Both the position numbers and the translations under genes were made by a program. Below are positions 23,969 to 36,714 of a stretch of 64,000 bases of DNA, piece after piece. The stretch is from Zantedeschia hybrid cultivar (lineage: Eukaryota; Streptophyta; Magnoliopsida; Alismatales; Araceae), in the NCBI GenBank assembly GCA_030544215.1, contig JARZZO010000014.1, forward strand, positions 33,571,734 through 33,635,733, given 5' to 3'. The notes under the pieces are model-generated. The model ran no database searches and was not told the origin of the DNA. It saw only the letters and a program-made list of their open reading frames with translations. The first letter of the stretch is position 1. The number at the start of each line of letters is the position of its first letter.

Positions 23969-25254
23969 TGAAACAAAACCAACATTAGGGGCCATTTTGG
24001 GCTGAAAAGGCCCTTCAAAAGGGTCTTTCCAAGACATTGGTCCTTTCCCCTGTAGAAAATCTGACTGCATGCAGAAGAGTAGAAAAGAATAGTAGAAATA
24101 AGGGCCTGCCTAGTAGGATGTCCCTGATAGCTACTACCATGTGCTGCAACTGATGCTGTCATGCATACATTCCAATGCTGTTAGCCTGTTACTGTATCAA
24201 TGGTTCTTCTTCTCCCTATTTATTTCTTGTTCTTCTTATCTTCTGCTGTTCTGTTCTCCTTGCAACTAGGGGTGTAGGCCATGGTCCCTTTTTTGTACTA
24301 ACTAGTCCACCAACTAATTGGAAAGGCATTCATACTAAAAACATTTAGGTACATGAACTTAACAATTATTAATGTATCATTCTGAAATTTTTTAAGAGCA
24401 TTCAATCTTTAACCCAAGTCACCAATTCGGCCAATCCCATCAAATTCTAATCAAGATCAAACCCCATCAATCTATGATCCATGGAATCACCTCCCTGCTC
24501 AGTCAAAGCATGGGGCTGCCAGTGAGCGAATGTACACGTCAACTACAGGTCAAGGCATAATGCATCTGCTTTGGCCTATCCCAGGTTAGTGCACAATTGT
24601 TGTTTGGGCCTTTGCATATGTACAGTTGAACTCACTGGTGTGGCCCTTTAGGTAGGAACAGCCCAGATCTCTGGGAGGTGGAAGGTCAGCTTTCTCCCAC
24701 TCAAAGTAGGTGATAACAAGATATAAGGAGGAGGAATGTATTACCAAAGGAACTCACGGTCGTGAAGTTGCTAACTTTCCAGGTAGAAAGAAGATTGCTT
24801 AGAGAAGAGGAAAAGAAGGATAAAGAAAAGTTTCTAATAGTTCAAGTGATGAACACAAATCATGGTTTTAAAAACCACCAATCGAGATCAAACCCAATGA
24901 GCCCAGATCAACATAAGCTGAAATCAGTCTGATTTTTCTGGTTTTCACCTCGGAGCTGATCAGACATTTAAAAAAACTTCTGGTTTTCACCTCAGAGCAG
25001 ATCAAACATTTAAAAAAAAAAAAACCTTTTTCAAAATTTAGGGATGTGTAAATCATTTATCCTAACTGCCGGTTTTACAAGAAAGCTCACCCTAGGGGCT
25101 CATTTTGCTATTAGCTGAGTCTTAATTCGCCCCAACACAAACATTTCAGGTGCCCACTGCTGTCACCACCGCAACCTCCAATGTCACTGGTTCCTCTTTG
25201 CCCTCCTCCAGGCCAGCGCTCGCCTCCTCCAACACTGCCCGGAGGTCGAGCGGG
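23969..25254. other. Intergenic DNA
   Basis: No gene found. A 45-bp imperfect duplication (tctggttttcacctc) followed by A runs lies at about 24937-25022. Confidence 0.55.
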
Positions 25255-25480
25255 CGCTTCTTTCTCTTTCAGTCTCTCATCTGCCCTCTCTGTATCTCAT
25301 GTCACACCCAGCAAACCCCCCCCCCCCTTCTCTCTCTGCATCTCATCTGTCTGTCTCTGGTCTATTTAATCTTTATTCTTTTTCTTTCAGTCTCTCATCT
25401 GCCCTCTCTGTATCTCATGTCACAGCCACCACCCCCCCTTCTCCCTCTCTCTCTGCATCTGTCTCTCTGTCCGTGTCTGG
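25255..25480 (+). repeat. Outlying copies of the CT-rich tandem block
   Basis: Two blocks with TTTCAGTCTCTCATCTGCCC, the ctctctgtatctcatgtcac core and poly-C runs, the same family as in the four tandem units but 2 kb beyond them. Confidence 0.85.
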
Positions 25481-26617
25481 TCATCCGTTTATGTTGTATA
25501 GATAGATAAATACATATTATTCAAATTAATCACGGGTATAAAAGTTAAAAATAACACTTTATTTGATTAGGGGATAAGAAAAATATTAAGATGTCATTCA
25601 TCTTGTCATCCAATCCTTTTACTATCTTTATCTTGTTCTAAAATAAAATGATAGAAAATGCCAAATTAAAATTTACTACTATTGTTCTCATGAACACCGA
25701 AGACAAGTTTGACGCCTTTCTTACCTTGACCAATTAATCTCCAAATCTAATGTCCGTCATGAAAAGATATGACAAAACAATTAGCGACACCATAATATTT
25801 ATTATGTTCTTTAGAATGAATTATACGAGGCTTAACTTTTGATAGCCAATTAGTGAGATAAATTAAGAAGCCGATTCCACCTCTCACAGGATAGAGCATA
25901 CATGCATTTTAAATCTAATGATCCAGTATTCTCCGCTTAAGTACTTATTCCTATTATATTCTATTATTTGTATGAAACTGAAGAAGAGGCTAGCTTAAGT
26001 TTAATCTGGGTTATCTTGAGAGTTGAGACGAAACACCGAAGACAAGTTTGACGTCTTTCTTACCTTGACTAATTAATCTCCAAATCTAATGTCCGTCATG
26101 AAAAGATATGACAAAACAATTAGCGACACCATAATATTTATTATGCTCTTTAGAATGAATTATACGAGGCTTAACTTTTGATAGCCAATTAGTGAGATAA
26201 ATTAAGAAGCCGATTCCACCTCTCACAGGATAGAGCATACATACATTTTAAATCTAATGATCCAGTATTCTCCGCTTAAGTACTTATTCCTATTAAATTC
26301 TATTATTTGTATGAAACTGAAGAAGAGGCTAGCTTAAGTTTAATCTGGGTTATCTTGAGAGTTGAGACGAAACCCCAATCAAAGCCTCGCCAAAAGACAC
26401 TTTGTTTCTACTATATATTGTCTATTGTTGGTTATGTATTCGAAAAATGTATATATATAGAAGAAAAATAACTCGATTGTTCCTAGAGTACTGTTATCTG
26501 ATAATAATTGAACTTTTTAACTTTTTTAGGAACAGATAGAAAGATAATTAACGGATTAAGTAAGGTTTAATTCGGAATCATGCATGCATGGATGATGGAT
26601 GGATGGTATTTATGTAC
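25481..26617. other. AT-rich DNA with a 339-bp tandem duplication
   Basis: Positions 25693-26031 and 26032-26370 are nearly identical direct copies (start aacaccgaagac). They look recent because only a few bases differ. The next exons of the kinase at 26618 would be expected here on the minus strand, but no HRD or DFG-type sequence is visible. Confidence 0.8.
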
Positions 26618-27075
26618 CTGGAGGGTCTCGCGGAGGATGACGGCGATGGAGGGCTCGGAGAGGCCGTCGGGGAAGGCGGAGGAGATGATGGACTGGAGGG
26701 AGCCGGCGGCCATGAAGGGCATGACCACCCAGAGGCGGCTGCCCACGGTAAAGGAGCAGTGCGCCTTGAGCACGTTGGGGTGCGACAGCAGCGCCATGGC
26801 CTTGGCCTCCCGCCGCACGTCGTCCAGGTTCGCCGGCGACCGCTCCAGGTCGATCGACTTGATCGCCACCACCGCCGACCCCAGCGCCAGGCACGCCGCC
26901 TTGTACACCACCGCGCTCCCCCCGCTCCCTATCTCGTCAGCAGCCGGTACGCCCGCGCCTCCACGGGGTAGGCCCTCCCCTCCCGCCTCCTCTCGGAACG
27001 GTGACCCTCCCCTCTGCAGAGGAACCAGAGGGAGCGATGAGGAGATTGAGGACGAAAGTGGAAGGGTGGAGACAT
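26618..27075 (-). pseudogene. First exon of a BLUS1/FRAY-type STE20 kinase, frameshifted
   Basis: Encodes the N-lobe of a plant STE20-like Ser/Thr kinase of the BLUS1/OSR1-SPAK type: YPVEARAYRLL, the glycine-rich loop EIGSGGSAVVYKAA, the VAIK lysine motif, LLSHPNVL and the hinge LWVVMPFMAAGSLQSI. It ends PSIAVILRETLQ at a good donor (ccag|gtacat). The possible ATG at 27075 gives MSPPFHF and stays in frame to YRLL. Near 26938 one base is missing (cgtcagcagc where cgtccagcagc is expected), so the frame breaks just before the glycine loop. The C-lobe exons are not found downstream. GC content and codon use are much higher than in neighbouring DNA. Confidence 0.75.
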
Positions 27076-28151
27076 GATCGAATTAGATGGGGAGTGTTGG
27101 GGTTTTGCCTCACCTCCTTCGGTTTCTCGGTGGCGAAGCCTCGGAGCAGCACGAGGCGTTGCTGCTGCGCGTCTCTTCCGGCTAGGCCGCTCATTGCTCT
27201 CTCTCGCTCGCTCCCTCTCGCTCTCGCTCTCTCCCCCTCTCTCTCTGCACGCACAGAATGGGGGGTTTGGGTTTATGAGGGAGGCGAGGGGAACATAAAC
27301 CCCCAACGGTCAGCATTTTTTGAATTTTTTTAAAATTGCAAATCTCTGCCGTCCAATGATGTATCTCATATCCGAAGTAGGAATTTTCGATCAGAGAAAC
27401 ACATGCTTCACCGTTTTTTATTTTTTAAAAAATAAATCGTCTGGGTTCCGTAACATATATACTGTTATGGGCAGATTTTTTCACGTAGGTTAATTAACAG
27501 GTATATCCTACCAGACATTAATCTCTAGATTAGTCTTTCAGCTTGCATCCGACTGTTTCTTTAAATTCTTTTAGAGGAAATTTAGTATGTATGAAAAATT
27601 AGCATTTTGATCGCTATACACAGACACTGCATGAAAAACTAGAATTTTGATGTCAAAGAAATATTAAATTAAAATAATATTTAATATGCTGAATTCATTT
27701 TTATTTTAAACTGAATTTATTTTATATATTTGTAAAGTGAAACTGTCAGGATAGGAAATAAATTTGTGTATATATGTCATCAAGTCTAACATCGAGAAAA
27801 AATCAGTCCAAATAAATGACCTTACATCCATAAAAAAACAAAGAATGAAACATTAATATTGTAATACATAGAATTATTTTAAAATAATAAAAATACATAA
27901 CGTAAAATAAGTTGAACTATTTTTATAAAGAAACGCACTTTTTTGAAAAGTACACGATTACATCATGGCGTTTTGAGTTCATAAACACTTAGAGATTCTT
28001 TCCATAAATCATCATTTATACATGAAAAAATGATGGCATAAAAAGCTGTGAATTATAATTTTGAGAAAAATAGCATATTTTATTACTTGTGTGCATGCAC
28101 ATGTGTGTTATTTTATTACTTGCATGTACACGTGTGTGTTTTTTCATCACA
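27076..28151. other. AT-rich intergenic DNA
   Basis: A CT-rich stretch (27195-27245) just upstream of the kinase fragment could be its former leader. The remainder is AT-rich with no gene. Confidence 0.5.
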
Positions 28152-28987
28152 TGTGATAAGGCAAAATCCGATTCGGCCCATTTAAACAAGTCCAGCACTG
28201 AGATCAGCCTAACAACAGTGGTAAAAGGCCCACTGGCCGCCTTCGGCCCATCAGCGGCCCAACAGCCCTCGGCCCAGTAGGCTTCGGCCCATCAGCGGCC
28301 CAACCCTCTTCGGCCCAGTAGCCGTATCCGGCCCACTCCGATGGGAAGGTTAAGCACTATGGCGGTTTACCCATAAACCAGAACATAGTCCTATATCGGC
28401 TGCCACCGTTAAGCAACCTCTATCCTCCGCTATAAATACAAGGCTATTTATTACCAAAGGTATGTCTTCGAGACCCCAAGGACTACAGTCCAAAAAGTAT
28501 TAAAGCTACTTCTTCCACCTCTTTGCCTTCTGAATCGAATTATCTTCAGAAGCTAACTTAACTGTCGGAGGGGGTTCCTTAGGGCCGAAGCCCGGGACTC
28601 ATACTGACTGGTTTTTCTTTTTCTTTCCCTCCTTCTGCAGAGGCTTCGGTTCGAATCTTCGCCGACCTCTCCGAGTCGGTCTCGACCACCGACCTCGGGT
28701 CTTCTCCCTCTGGTCTCGACGCCATTCGCCGGCTGATCTTCCTCGTCCGAAGGTGCCTCGGCTCCGCCTCGCGCCAGCTGTTCCTCGTACGGAGGAGCCT
28801 CGGCCACGCCTTCCGTAGGCTGGCTCACATCCGACCAGGCGTCCCTCGGCTTCGGATCTTCGGCCTCGTCTCCGCCCTCGCCGCGTTTCGGATCCCCGTC
28901 GGGCCTCTTCTCCGATCCAATCCAGCTTCGGATCCCAACTTCGGATTCCAGCCTCGGAATCCAGTCGTGATAGCCTCGGCTACATCA
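28152..28987 (+). mobile_element. LTR of a Ty3 (Tat-like) element, about 0.84 kb
   Basis: Starts TGTGATAAGG and ends GCTACATCA two bases before a PBS-like TGGCGCC. A TATA box (tataaata, 28431-28438) is placed as expected for an LTR promoter. The U5 part contains aacttaactgtcggagg, a conserved-looking motif seen in plant Ty3 LTRs. A roughly 42-bp block with TCGGCCCATCAGCGGCCCAA is tandemly repeated at about 28238-28322. No partner LTR is present in the window. Confidence 0.65.
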
Positions 28988-28989
28988 CG

Positions 28990-29008
28990 TGGCGCCATCT
29001 ATAGGAAA
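28990..29008 (+). promoter_or_regulatory. Primer binding site of the Tat-like element
   Basis: TGGCGCCATCTATAGGAAA follows the LTR by two bases and resembles the TGGCGCC-type tRNA primer sites of plant Ty3 elements. Confidence 0.65.
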
Positions 29009-29021
29009 CTAGTAAAGAGTC

Positions 29022-29198
29022 ATGTCTCATCGTCCTGTAACTCGACGATCCGAACAAGACGAGGCAGAGACGCGGGCGACTTCAGCACAGCCACTACACT
29101 CTGAAGGCACCCCATCTGTTCCACCACAAGGCGCGGCTCTGCCTGTTGTACCAGAGTCCCTCACTCTTGGAGACAACCGGATGGAGGAACATCCATAA
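29022..29198 (+). pseudogene. Truncated gag N-terminus
   Basis: An ATG 13 bases after the PBS opens a 58-codon frame (MSHRPVTRRSEQDEAETRAT...) that ends at TAA 29196-29198. Its place directly after LTR and PBS marks it as the beginning of gag. Nothing further of gag or pol follows, so the element is cut off here. Confidence 0.55.
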
Positions 29199-32159
29199 TT
29201 AAAAACTTCTATGATGTACAATATTGGAGAAAGCAAGTCAAAACATAGGAATTTGAAACATAGATGGGCAACAATTAGACTATGGTTCAACCTATGAACA
29301 CTTCTTTTTCATATTTTAATAGGATAATGTACATCTGACATTTTCATGCCAATCTGATATTGGGTTCTCGCTGTCACGAGTATAGTATACCCCCCCAAAT
29401 GAATCCTCTAGCATTTCATCATTTGTAACTACATTAGGTGGGGAGTAAATCATTGTAGTACTGCCTACATGTGTTTGGACAAGGCGAACTGCCAAACCAC
29501 GCTGCATCAAAGTATTAGGACAATGAAGAAAACGATCCTACTCAGGATTGCCCATCCATCTTTCATTTTTCTTACTCAAGCAAGGGATCATGGTAATTGC
29601 ATTAGGAACATGGATGATCCATTCATGGTGCCAAATAATTCCAGCCCAGAGAGCAGCAGTTACACGCGTGTCTACTAGGACCAACCTCAAATTAGCTATA
29701 AAGATATGATGAACAATAGGAAGAATTCAATTTGAGGCAAATCTACAAGTTGTTTCACAATGCAAAGCATTCAAAATACATCCTATGCATTGGAGACAAT
29801 GTCAATATCTAAAACAAAAATACAAAATGAACTTGAATATGCAGATAAGAGCTTTGTACCCAAAGGATGTGCATAATTGGATATTCTAATAAGACAACAT
29901 CAAAGGTAACAAACAAGAAGCATCTTATGAAAGACATATCCAAAAAGAAGGAAAAATCTACATTATGAGCCTTGTCCATTTTCTTGGTTAGTTTATGGCT
30001 CATACTATCCTATAATTTGAGATTTTTCATATCTATCTTAAGCAAAACCACCCTGCACTTGGTCCTGGATTCATTGCCAGTGCAACCGTGGAAAGAAGAG
30101 GGCTGATTCAATTTGATATACTGGTGGAACTTCAAGTTTGAGAACACATTTAATGGACCGATGCTCCCAAATTTCCCTATACTAGAAGCTAAAGGACTGA
30201 ACCATACAGAAAGAAACCAATAAAATGTTATAAGTAAACTTGTACTTTTGTTATCTTCTTTATTCAAGCCTTAGTAGTTGTCCATGTGAGGCCCACACTA
30301 GAACCCCCCTCGATGGTTATGTTGGTTTGGGGAATCTGTACCAGTAGAGTGAAGGAAATAACCACACTTAACAAAAAGCAATTAAAATGCCCAAGATTTC
30401 ACTCACAACACTTATATTCATTGATTTCACAATAATGTACATAGCTAATACAGAGTACATGTCCCAAAAAGAGAGTATCAATTTCATCAAAAATGAAAAG
30501 TACAACTGTGAAACTGACAATAATCTCTCGTTGACTAAACTGTCTCACATGACTCTAATTTCCACCACCTTCGCCACTAACACCTCGTGACCCTGCCACC
30601 CACATGAAAAATAACAAATAAGAAAAAACGGTGGCAGTGGGTCATAGGACTTATATAGGATCCTCCATGCGTCTAGCAATTCGCTACGAATCAAAATGTA
30701 TGATTTAGGAGCAATATATCTGAACCACATATAAAATAAACTATGGATTGCATAAGCATGGACATGATACTAATTTTAAAATAATAAGTCTGCAACCATC
30801 ATAAAACATAATATGGTTAAGACACTTAACACACAGTTTTATTTCTCAACAGTAATCAGGCTAAAAGCGACAGGGTCACCAACATCACTAGTATAGTCGT
30901 ATGCCTTGAAAGAGTGAAACTTAACGAAGTACCTGCCTGTCAAACCTACATGGTACTAGCTCCACAATCGATGAGGCAAGTTAATAGGACTAATCAGTCT
31001 CGACGGCTCGTGAAATTGTAAAGTCTAAAGACCGACCACATGTGCACACAAGTGAATATCTCTCACTGTCTTAGTCAGATAAGCTAAGATTGGACTCGTA
31101 TCTCCTGATTATAAGGTTGCCCGTGATCCTGACATATCTTCCAGTCTTATAGTTGGGCTAACTATCTGACTCTCATCCTGACAAGGTCCTAGTCATAATA
31201 AAGGAGAAATAACAACTAGTGTGAGATGTCGCTCTTCCTAAATTAATAAACATCCTTACAGTCAACAATTGTACAAAAGTCTTATAGTTATACAATTACG
31301 ACAGTCTCACTGTTATACAGTCTTGTAGACATGACAGTTGTACAGCTATATGGTCAAATAGTTGTAACGCTTGTATGGTCATGCAATCATGTAATTACAT
31401 AATTATACCATCGCACAGTCATCACATAGCCTACAGTCATAACAGTTATACACTGAGTTAGTTAACAATTATATATTAAACAATTGTGTGTATCACATAG
31501 GCACAATCCTTATGAAAATCACATACACAATATATAACAGATGCACATCATAGCATGCTTACTGAGTAAGAAATACCCACAAATACCATACCTCCTCTAG
31601 TTTCATATTGATAACTATGACATATAGTAGAGTATAACACTGCATATATGTATACATGTCAATCCCCTACTAAATTAACTGATCAAATGTTAGACACATA
31701 TGACATAGACCGCTCAGGAACTTGTTAGAAACCTAATAAAAATGTTATAAGTAAATTTGTACTTTATCGACTTCTTTATTCAAGTCCTAGTATAATTGCC
31801 CATCTGTGTAATTATGTCATGATGCTTAGGATTTTCTTAGAAACCTACGAAAAAATAGTCTTTTCTCCTTTATTTTTATTATTTTTAACTAGAAGAGTGA
31901 AATGAAGGGAATATCTAGCAATTATTCCATAACATTGAAGCTGAAGGATTATTTTCCATCTATATGTGGCAAGATATATATTGACAATGGTAGGAGGGTG
32001 CATTTATTTCTCATAGAATTTTTATGGAGAAGGTTTCAGCCATATGTAGACTGACTATTCATTTGAACAACATGTTGTTTAAGCAAGTTTTATCTATTTA
32101 AACTATGACGCATCATAGACATGAATATGTGTGTTGAATACATACAAGAGAAAAGAACA
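29199..32159. other. Gene-poor AT-rich DNA
   Basis: No recognised gene. A minus-strand open stretch at about 29320-29505 (containing YSPPNVVTNDEMLEDSFGG) has a coding look but no family that I recognise. A block of about 70 bases ending tctttattcaag...ttgcccat occurs at about 30215-30285 and again at 31733-31800. About 31255-31500 is a degenerate field of tacagtcat/acaattgt short repeats. Confidence 0.4.
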
Positions 32160-34400
32160 TTACCTTTTGGTTGTCTTCCTAAGGCCAAGAGAAAAAAAAG
32201 TAGCAGCAGGGGCAACTCCCACAACAACCACAATGTTGTCCACAACAGCACACCGCCAACTCCAACAAAGGGTTGCAGCAACAAAGGCAGGCCAAGCGAC
32301 AACAACAAAAGTTGCCCCCACAGCAGCACCTAGGGCAGGCATCCAAAGTGCCAAAGGCTGCAGCAGCAACAGTTAACAAAAGTAGCTCCCATCAGTTGCA
32401 GTGGGGGGACCAAGGAGGTCCATGGTTCCCCTATTCTGAACAGGGGAATAGCCAGGCCGAGAGAGAGAAATAAGGGTGTGGACGAGAGAGGGAAACCACA
32501 CTGGTGGCTAACATTTTAAGAGAAAAGAAAAAAAATGAGAAACAAGAAAGAGAGAAGTGCGTGGTTGAGAGAGAGAGAGTTAACTGGTGAGGGGATCCCA
32601 CCAGTGCACCCCCCTCCACCGGTTTCTCTTGGACACCCCACTGGTGGGTGAGCAATATTTTTAGTAAAAAAATAAATAAAAAAAGAGAGAGGAAAAGAAG
32701 AAAAAGTGAAGGAAATGAAAGGATAAGAGAGAGGGGGTTACCGATGGGGGGTCCCACTGGTAATCACCCCCAACAGTTGTCTCTCCACCGATGGGGGGTT
32801 GGCTTACAGAAAAGGAAAGAAAAAAAAAAAGAAGAGAAGGAAAGAGGAAGAAAAAAAGGAAAAGAAAAGAGGAGGAGGGGGGTGACATGTGGGAGGGTCC
32901 CACTAGGCAGACCCCCCACTCGTGACACTCATCGATGGGGGTGCCACCGGCCCCCCTCTTGCTTTCTCTCTTTCTCGCACGCACCACTCTCACCCCTCTC
33001 TCTCCAAATTGAAAAAAAAGGAGGGAAGCAACCAATGGGGGGTCTCACCAATGACATAACCTACGCCTCCCCCCTATTTAGATGTCCATGCCATTATAAA
33101 AACCCTCAAGGGGGTTGCTACAGGGGAGAGGAAGAGAAAATGAGGAGAAACCTTGTGAAGGCTTTGAATGAATTCTTTTGTGCTATCCACTTGTTGTTTT
33201 CAAGGCAAGAAAAAAGGAGCATTATTTTCCTTTGTTAGAGTTAGGTAGATTCATTCATATTGGTTGAGTAATACTTTGTATAAGTCCATGCTTCTTGGAC
33301 TTTGTATTGTTATGTCATGGCTTATAATCATTTGAGTCATTCATGTGGAAATTTTTTATTAAGTGGTGACTATGTGCCACTAATCAAATGAACTTTATAA
33401 ATCATGATTGAACTATGATTTTATGGACACAACAAAATTACCAAGTATTCTTATTAATGAATTATTGCATGAATCACATAAGACCTTGATTAAATAACCT
33501 TGTTGGGTCATTTAAGGATCCTTAAGGTTTTAAGTGAAACTTATTATGAGCCACACTAAAATACTCAGTGGACCATTATGTGGTTTGCTTAGAGCCATGT
33601 TAAAGGACACCCAAAAGGTCAGATTATCCTTAATAGATTTTAGTCGTACTTGTCAGTAGCCTTTAGGTTAAAGGATACCTAAAGGTTATCGACATTCACT
33701 AAAGGATACTTATTGGATTTAGGGTTCCTTAATAATTCCTAAGTGGGCCTGCTAATGTCCTTTAAGTATTTTAAGTAACCTTTAATAATTCTAAAGGGGA
33801 GCGCCATAGACACATCTCCCCGATGTGCATCCTTTTAAGTATCCTTTAAGGATTTTGAGGAATGAGCTAGCTTATTATACAATGCACATCGTTTTAAGTA
33901 TCCTTTAAGAATTTTAAAGGCAATGTCATTGACATGTCAGCCAAGTATGTAACCTCTAAATATCCTTTAAGGATGTCAAAATGAACCTAATGCTGACGTG
34001 TATCCTTTAAGAATACAAAGCCAGTTAAGGGGCATAAGTGCCTTGTTTCAAGGTTACTTGGTATAATAAGTCATGGCCTCAACTTATTAACTTAAACTTA
34101 TAATGTGTTAATGTGTGACTCATGTTTAAGGGCATCTTCAGATAGTTAATCAAGGGTTGTCAATCATTTGGTTGACGTAATTAACACTGACCAAGGTCAG
34201 TGGGGAGAGGTCAAATTAATGGATCTACTCACCCGATACCAAATGGTAGACTCCCTAAGAACTCATTCCAAGTTCTCAAAGTCTAGCCTAAAATAAAACA
34301 AAGAAATTAAAGCGTGAGGGTTTAAAGTCTCCCTGACATCCCCCACACGTGCTTAAAATAATCTCATGAAAGATTTGGCAAGAATCAGTTTTTTCAGGTA
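32160..34400. repeat. Repetitive, purine-skewed region with inverted-repeat arrays
   Basis: CAA/GCA-rich start (32200-32400), then GA-rich DNA with repeated ACCGATGGGGGGTCCCACTGGT-like inverted repeats (about 32590-33060), a TATA-like ccattataaaaaccctcaag (33090-33109), and 33500-34030 with many ATCCTTTAAGGAT near-palindromes. The order suggests a diverged LTR, but I could not place its ends. Confidence 0.4.
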
Positions 34401-36549
34401 TATTTATTCAGATAGCAGCGACGACATGGAACCAATTTAAATCAGAGTGCCCAAATTGCGCTAACCACTACTCGAGGGATCCTAGTCAACAAATGAAGAT
34501 GTAAGCTATGCTTTTAGCTACTTATTATAGAGAAATAGTTGAGCTAAGTCTTGCCACAAATAGGTAGAAGATTGCAATGGTTTAGCTCACCGAACCCTAT
34601 GACTTGACTGATGGAGTTAGCAAGTTCAAAAAAGTATGTTCATTGAACTATGGGATCCAAAAGAGTATACTACTCAATGACTTTAGTCATTACTTTTGTT
34701 TTCATATATTGAACAATACACAAATCAAATGGCCAATTACTGCATTCCTTTTTTAGATGAAACAATCAACGTGCTTCAATAAAGAAAGAATTGAGCTATT
34801 TATCAATAGAAAAATAATTGAGTTAATTACAAGTGCTGAAAGTTCACCTACTTATCATATGAGTCATGCTGGCAGTTGTCAAGGATTCATCAGTCATGTT
34901 TCCGTCCTCAACTTGCTGACTTCCCAATTCACACATGGTACCCTTTGGCATTTTGTTTGAAGTAACATTTGAGCTCCCTGTCGACTAAGAGTTCACCTCT
35001 GCTAATGGATTGATAACAAATCCACTGTTAAGTCCAAAACCCTGCTTTTCCCATTCCCTTGTCCACAGTGTTCCGCGCTCCGGCCAATGGTGACATTCTA
35101 GATATTGAAAACCTAGAGGAGTATCTGTTTTCGTTTCTCCTCCAAAACTATGAGCTCAAGAATTTCTGCACCAGGAATTTTGCAACAATGTACTGAGGGA
35201 TCAGTGCTAGGCATTCTTCCTCAAATCATGGCCAAGTGGCAGGAGATCTCATCCAGTGCCATCTCAAGACCCTGAACTCTTGTCTCCAGTGAAAGTACAC
35301 CATTTTGTGAGTTTCCAATGAATCTCTAAGAATAGAAGACATATTAAAAATATGCAATTAACAAATACAAGAGTAGATATATACAATCGTATAAACCAAC
35401 CCATGTTGAGTTACTAGAAGACATCCAAAACACAAAACCAATGTCATTCTCACTCACCATGTGCACAAGCATCATGTGATTTGGACCTTGAAGAACACTA
35501 AAAGACATCACAAATAACAAAACCAATGTCGTTTTCACTCACTAGGTGCACAAGCACCATGTGCATGCATCAATACATGGCAAGCATAACCTTGCCAACC
35601 TAAAGCACTAAAAACAAACCAACTCCATTCCCATATCGATATCCTAATCCAACTGTGCAGCCAAAATCATTGGATTGTGCAAGTGGCTTTTTCTGATGGA
35701 ATCCCACATTTCGTATCAAATCAAGGGCGTACAATGTCATAGAGGCCCATGCCCCTAAATGGGTCACACTTATCACTTGGACACAACAACAACATCCATA
35801 CTTTAGAGAGTAATTGATGGGAATTCCAGTCCAACACAAGTTTTGTTGTGCTCAGAAGCTTCCCAAAGCCCATATGAGGTGTAGAGCATTCTTAAAGGAC
35901 TCTATAGGAATTTTATTTGACCCCATTTGGAGCATGTTTAACATATTTTTTATTTTTCTGAATTTTAGGTGTGCCCTTAAATGAAGATAGATTCATGTCT
36001 ATTCAAAGAGAGCTACGCAGTGCAAGATCTAGAAAGAGTTGATAAAGTAAACTCAATCATATTTCATGTTTAGTTGAGGGTAATTTAGCTTTTACTTGCT
36101 TACCATTTCTCTTGTTCTTATTTGAATTTGTTTGTGTTGATTGTTGGATAAGTATAGTCCTTTATTTGTTATTTAAAAAAAAAAATATTTTAGGGAACCG
36201 AATCAGCAAAGTATAAAAAGTCAAAATATCCAATCCATAATTGGTTGAGCCCCATGTTAAGCAGAGATAAAAACACCAAACAAAATATTTGGAAAATAAA
36301 TATTTACCTCTCACTAGTCGACCAATGACCTGACCTGGTCGACCAATAGCCGCTGAACCTTGATTAAAGGAGGAGGGACAACAAGGCATCTCATCCTAAA
36401 GTTAATAGGGATCAGGGTTTTAAAAGGTAGAAGGGGGGTTGCGTGTGACATGTGTCCCACTTATGCGAAACAAGGGGGTAGTGCCCTATCCAGTCAAATA
36501 AAAAAACGGAGGGAAGAGACTGTTTCACTGCATTCCTCCCTCTCCTTCT
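34401..36549. other. Intergenic DNA
   Basis: No gene. A block of about 50 bases (aaaccaatgtc...cactcac...gtgcacaagca) is duplicated at about 35427-35475 and 35520-35560. Confidence 0.5.
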
Positions 36550-36714
36550 TGTTGGGTTCTTGGGTTTCTCGGGATCGCAGACGTAGCAGAAAATAAAATT
36601 GAAAACTGCGATCCCTATCCGTTTTGAAAAGCTAAAACAATTAACCGGGTAATCGAACATTACCTCGCGCAGATTCGAATCCGCATCTGAATGGTTCCGT
36701 AGTTGTGACACCAC
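36550..36714 (-). mobile_element. Copia 3' LTR, left part (split by the Tat element)
   Basis: Begins TGTTGGGTTC, which on the minus strand is an LTR ending GAACCCAACA. It is cut at 36714 by the Tat element and should resume at 61737. See the entry at 61737-63120 for the other part. Confidence 0.6.

Noticed and set aside
26588..27333. Plus-strand open frames across the kinase exon
   Set aside because: Shadows of the GC-rich kinase coding strand; the minus-strand reading has clear kinase motifs.
36360..36596. Frame ending SRDRRRSRK
   Set aside because: Falls across the copia LTR border and has no recognisable domain.
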